Part shown: positions 61,433 to 64,000 of the stretch, piece by piece
Layout: the number at the start of each line of letters is the position of its first letter
How positions within the stretch are numbered: position 1 is the stretch's first letter
From: Bog-756 sp963839925
GTDB taxonomy: Bacteria > Actinomycetota > Acidimicrobiia > Acidimicrobiales > RAAP-2
NCBI GenBank assembly: GCA_963839925.1
Contig: CAWIWV010000001.1
Coordinates: forward strand, 1,612,001 to 1,676,000
Reading direction: 5' to 3'
DNA: 64,000 nucleotides
Position numbers and translations under genes: made by a program
The notes under the pieces: generated by a model
What the model saw: only the letters and a program-made list of their open reading frames with translations
Database searches by the model: none
Told to the model about the DNA's origin: nothing

Positions 61433-62695
61433 TCATGCCGGCTCTTCCCAACCGGCCAGCGGACCGAAGTCGGTCGGAACCGCAGGCACCTCACCGGTCG
61501 AAGGGCCACTGCGCATCCGGAAGCTCACGTCCAACGGAAGGCGCACCCGACCGGTGGAACGGCCGGGGTTGGCCACCTCGAACTGGGTGACCTGGTCCTT
61601 CCAGTCGAAGATCTCGGTTTTGGTTGCGCTCCGGACCCCGATGCTCACCGAGTAGGTGCCGTCCAGCAGCGGCACCTCAGGAAAGGAGAAACGGACCACC
61701 CCGCCGCCTTCGGGGATGTCCATCTCGCATGCGGGGTCGTCCGGATCCGAGGCGAACACCACTTCTTGCTTGTCGTCGTGGATGGCGATGGAGGCCATGG
61801 CGTTGGGGACGGCCGCGAGGCTGTCCACGTCGGCGGTAACCGTCAGGGACTCCCCAGGGTAGAGATAGGGACGCGACCCGCTCCCGGTGTGCTCGGTCTG
61901 GACCGTCCCGATCAACAAGACGTTGCCTTCGATGCCACCGGACTCCGAGTGCTCATGGGTGCCCACACCGAGGAGGTCCGCCAGGTAGACCCTGATCGCC
62001 TCACCCGGCTCGTCGACGGTGATCACGTGTCCGTGGTTCATGACCATCGCACGATCGCAGTTCTGACGGATGGTGTCGGCACCGTGGCTCACCACCACGA
62101 TGGTCCGCCCCTCGCGCTGGAATCGCTTCACGTGGTCGAGGCACTTGCGCTGGAACGCGGCGTCTCCCACCGCGAGCACCTCGTCGACCAGCAGCACGTC
62201 GGGCTCGACGTTGACCGCGACCGCGAAGCCGAGCCTGACATACATCCCCGACGAGTAGAACTTGACCTGGTTGTCGATGAAGTCCTCGAGCTCGGCGAAC
62301 GCGACGATCTCGTCGAACCGCTTTTCGATGTCCGAATGAGAGAGCCCGAGCAGAGACCCGTTGAGGTAGATGTTGTCCCGCCCGGACAGCTCGGGCTGGA
62401 AACCCGCGCCGAGCTCGAGCATCGCGGCGAGGCTGCCCCGCACCCTGATCTCGCCGGAGGTCGGCTTGAGGATGCCGGCGACGCACTTGAGGAGGGTCGA
62501 CTTGCCGCACCCGTTGCGCCCGAGGATCCCGAAGGTCTCCCCCTGGTTGATGTCCACCGTCACGTCGCGCAACGCCCAGAACGGGGTGAACGGCATCTTG
62601 CCACCGTGGATGACCCGCTCCTTGAGCGAGGTGTGTTTCTCGCTGTAGAGGCGGAACTGCTTGGAGATGTCCTTGACTGCGATCGCGACGCCCAC
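61433..62695 (-). CDS. Polysaccharide ABC exporter, ATP-binding protein with Wzt-type C-terminal domain
   Basis: 420-aa ATPase. Walker A GILGRNGCGKSTLLK, the Wzt/TagH signature KFYSSGMYVRLGFAVA, Walker B VLLVDEVLAVGD and the switch His in VVVSHGAD. Residues 260-420 form a beta-rich Wzt-C-like domain (SVSIGVRSATKTEIFDW, RSTGRVRLPLDVSF), which in known systems recognises the terminally modified glycan. It is 3 bases after the permease gene. Confidence 0.93.
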   Translation of the reverse strand: MGVAIAVKDISKQFRLYSEKHTSLKERVIHGGKMPFTPFWALRDVTVDINQGETFGILGRNGCGKSTLLKCVAGILKPTSGEIRVRGSLAAMLELGAGFQPELSGRDNIYLNGSLLGLSHSDIEKRFDEIVAFAELEDFIDNQVKFYSSGMYVRLGFAVAVNVEPDVLLVDEVLAVGDAAFQRKCLDHVKRFQREGRTIVVVSHGADTIRQNCDRAMVMNHGHVITVDEPGEAIRVYLADLLGVGTHEHSESGGIEGNVLLIGTVQTEHTGSGSRPYLYPGESLTVTADVDSLAAVPNAMASIAIHDDKQEVVFASDPDDPACEMDIPEGGGVVRFSFPEVPLLDGTYSVSIGVRSATKTEIFDWKDQVTQFEVANPGRSTGRVRLPLDVSFRMRSGPSTGEVPAVPTDFGPLAGWEEPA

Positions 62696-62698
62696 CGG

Positions 62699-63718
62699 TC
62701 AGAGCTCCTCGGCGAAGTTGCCCTCGAGCCGGCCGAAGATCACCAGGGCAAGCAGGAACAGGGCGGCCCCTACCACGAGCACCGCGCCCATCATGGCCGC
62801 GTAGGTACCCACCCCCCAGGTCGGGAGGACGTGGTAGATCACCGGTGTCGGCGGCCCCCCAGCAGAATTCGGTTGCAAATAGGTGTACTGAGTCCTCCCG
62901 TAGATGGCGCGTTGGAAGGTCATGACGATCGGGGTCATCGGGTTGAGGAGGTACGCGTACTGCAACCAGTTCAGCGAAGGGTGGGCCTTGTTGTGACCGG
63001 AGAGGAAGACCTGACCGTAGGTGTAGACGATGGAGGTGAACCAGAACCACGCCATCAACGCGACTTCGGTGAGGTGCTGGGTGTCCCGCAGGTAGACGTT
63101 GACAGCGGAGAGGAAGATGGACAGCGCACCGGTGAAAACCAACAGCGCCACGAAGGCGAGCGGAAGGATCGCGACGAAGGTGAAATCCGGCTTGATCCCG
63201 AAGATCAGCAGGGCGAGCACCAGCACGACCAGTTGGATGGCGAAGAGCACGATGTTGACCCCGACCACCGAAAGCGCGAGCAGCTCACGGGGGAAGGCCA
63301 CCTTCTTCACGATGCCCGCTTTGCCGACCACGGCCCCGGTGGCACCCTGAGCCGAGCCGTTGAACAGGTTCCACGCGATCAGGCCGGCGAACAGCCAGAC
63401 GGCGAAGTTGGGCTGGTGGTTTCGGGCGATGATCTTGAACACCACGTAGTAGATGGCGAGCACCAACGCCGGGTTGAGCATCGACCAGGCGTAGCCGAGC
63501 ACCGAGTTCTTGTACTTGACCTTGAGCTCGCTGCGCACCAGCAGCATGAGGAGGTCGCGGTTGCTCCAGAGGTCCCTGAGGCGCTGGCCCAGCTGGATCT
63601 TCCCGTTGACGACGGTGATCCGGTCGTGGCTCTGGCCGGGGACGAACCGGGTGCTGCCGCCGATGTTCGAGACCTGCTCCGGATCGCCGGAAGCGGGGCG
63701 CTCGATGCTGAGGCTCAC
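62699..63718 (-). CDS. Polysaccharide ABC exporter, permease (Wzm/TagG type)
   Basis: 339-aa ABC-2 permease with six membrane helices and the coupling-helix motif LLMLLVRSELKVKYKNSVLGYAWSMLNP. LYLRDTQHLTEVALMAWFW-type segment (NVYLRDTQHL) and NPMTPIVMTFQRAIYG are typical of Wzm/TagG. GTG at 63718 overlaps the stop of clpP as GTGA, an unexpected coupling. With the ATPase it would export an undecaprenyl-linked polymer. Confidence 0.92.
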   Translation of the reverse strand: MSLSIERPASGDPEQVSNIGGSTRFVPGQSHDRITVVNGKIQLGQRLRDLWSNRDLLMLLVRSELKVKYKNSVLGYAWSMLNPALVLAIYYVVFKIIARNHQPNFAVWLFAGLIAWNLFNGSAQGATGAVVGKAGIVKKVAFPRELLALSVVGVNIVLFAIQLVVLVLALLIFGIKPDFTFVAILPLAFVALLVFTGALSIFLSAVNVYLRDTQHLTEVALMAWFWFTSIVYTYGQVFLSGHNKAHPSLNWLQYAYLLNPMTPIVMTFQRAIYGRTQYTYLQPNSAGGPPTPVIYHVLPTWGVGTYAAMMGAVLVVGAALFLLALVIFGRLEGNFAEEL

Positions 63719-64000
63719 TGGGTGGAGGCCCCCGTGGCGGCAGTCGGGACGTCCATCGCGTCCTTTTGGATGACCTCGTCGATGAATCCGTACTCGCGGG
63801 CCTCTTCCGCGGTGAACCAACGGTCGCGGTCCGAGTCGGCTTCGATGCGCTCCACCGGCTGACCGGTGTGGAAGGCGATCCGCTCGGCCATCATCCGCTT
63901 GAGATAGATGATCTGCTCGGCCTGAATGGCGATGTCCGACGCCTGTCCCTGCATCTGCCCTGACGGCTGATGCATGAGGATGCGGCTGTGGGGGAGGGCG
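63715..64000 (-). CDS. clpP: ATP-dependent Clp protease proteolytic subunit (5' end outside window)
   Basis: Last 94 residues of a ClpP serine protease; the catalytic Ser part is beyond the window. The catalytic His is in RILMHQPSG, followed by DIAIQAEQIIYLKRMMAERIAFHTG, the Asp-containing ADSDRDRWFTAEEAREYGFIDEV and a short tail. The Asp of the triad is DSDRDRW, as in housekeeping ClpP. No clpX follows; the polysaccharide permease gene overlaps its stop by 4 bases instead. Whether it is the main ClpP or a paralogue cannot be told. Confidence 0.93.
   Translation of the reverse strand, partial: ALPHSRILMHQPSGQMQGQASDIAIQAEQIIYLKRMMAERIAFHTGQPVERIEADSDRDRWFTAEEAREYGFIDEVIQKDAMDVPTAATGASTQ

Noticed and set aside
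61412..63862. 816-codon plus-strand frame
   Set aside because: Antisense to the ABC exporter genes, with composition of a shadow frame (Asp/Glu/His/Arg-rich, no helices or motifs).
1..64000. tRNA, rRNA, insertion sequence or prophage genes
   Set aside because: No cloverleaf, rRNA signature, transposase, integrase or phage structural gene was recognised by reading; a covariance-model search would be needed to exclude small RNAs.

Overview
The window is GC-rich chromosomal DNA (roughly two-thirds G+C by eye), almost fully coding, with most genes on the minus strand. It reads as a core region of an actinobacterium. Evidence for this is the division and wall cluster with SepF, YggT and DivIVA and without FtsA, a DUF3040 membrane protein, a lexA/LysM/nrdR locus laid out as in mycobacteria, and promoters with TANNNT -10 boxes. 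The secreted protein at 55-57 kb carries repeats of the type GYWLVASDGGIFSFGD, which I associate with Acidimicrobiia; class-level placement is therefore an inference. Gene junctions are extremely tight: about sixteen neighbouring pairs overlap by 1-4 bases (ATGA, GTGA or TGATG).

Layout, read in the direction of transcription (high to low coordinates for the minus strand). 64.0-59.1 kb: the end of clpP, overlapping an O-antigen/teichoic-type ABC exporter (permease, ATPase) and two GT4 glycosyltransferases; a GT-C membrane glycosyltransferase lies on the plus strand. 57.2-52.5 kb: a frameshifted SpoIID-domain surface protein with 126-bp tandem repeats, and a large membrane protein joining a kinase-like region to an LPG-synthase/flippase-like region. 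52.5-50.2 kb: plus-strand HAD phosphatase and enoyl-CoA hydratase, then a minus-strand 1-Cys peroxiredoxin. 50.0-44.9 kb: rpsO, pnp, M16 peptidase, dapB. 44.8-42.2 kb: two TetR regulators and a ferritin-like diiron protein. 42.1-39.3 kb: dapA and RNase J. 39.3-37.3 kb: a plus-strand DUF4915/TIGR03032-like protein and a small membrane protein that break the core order. 37.2-24.2 kb: ftsK, D,D-carboxypeptidase, thrB, queF, miaB, miaA, dapF, hflX, dapC, dapD, dapE. 24.2-19.6 kb: divergent lexA and LysM gene sharing four SOS boxes, then nrdR, PIG-L deacetylase, dinB and DUF3040. 19.5-16.9 kb: ROK kinase, small conserved protein, HNH nuclease, lipoate ligase-like protein. 16.7-0 kb: the dcw cluster mraZ-rsmH-ftsL-ftsI-murE-mraY-ftsW-murG-murC-murB-ftsQ-ftsZ-pgeF-yggS-sepF-yggT-divIVA.

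The genes form a coherent wall-growth programme. DapA, B, D, C, E and F make meso-diaminopimelate by the succinylase route; MurE (with the DNPR motif of DAP-adding ligases) uses it; MurC, MurB, MraY and MurG build lipid II; FtsW/FtsI polymerise it; FtsZ, SepF, FtsQ, FtsL and DivIVA place it; and a carboxypeptidase trims it. murD and murF are both missing from their usual slots in the cluster. The SOS locus probably couples DNA damage to a division or wall effector and, by read-through, to polymerase IV. I saw no CRISPR array, insertion sequence, prophage, rRNA or tRNA. The most interesting non-coding items are a 467-base hairpin-rich gap between mraZ and rsmH, an array of MraZ-type operator boxes, and the SOS-box quartet.
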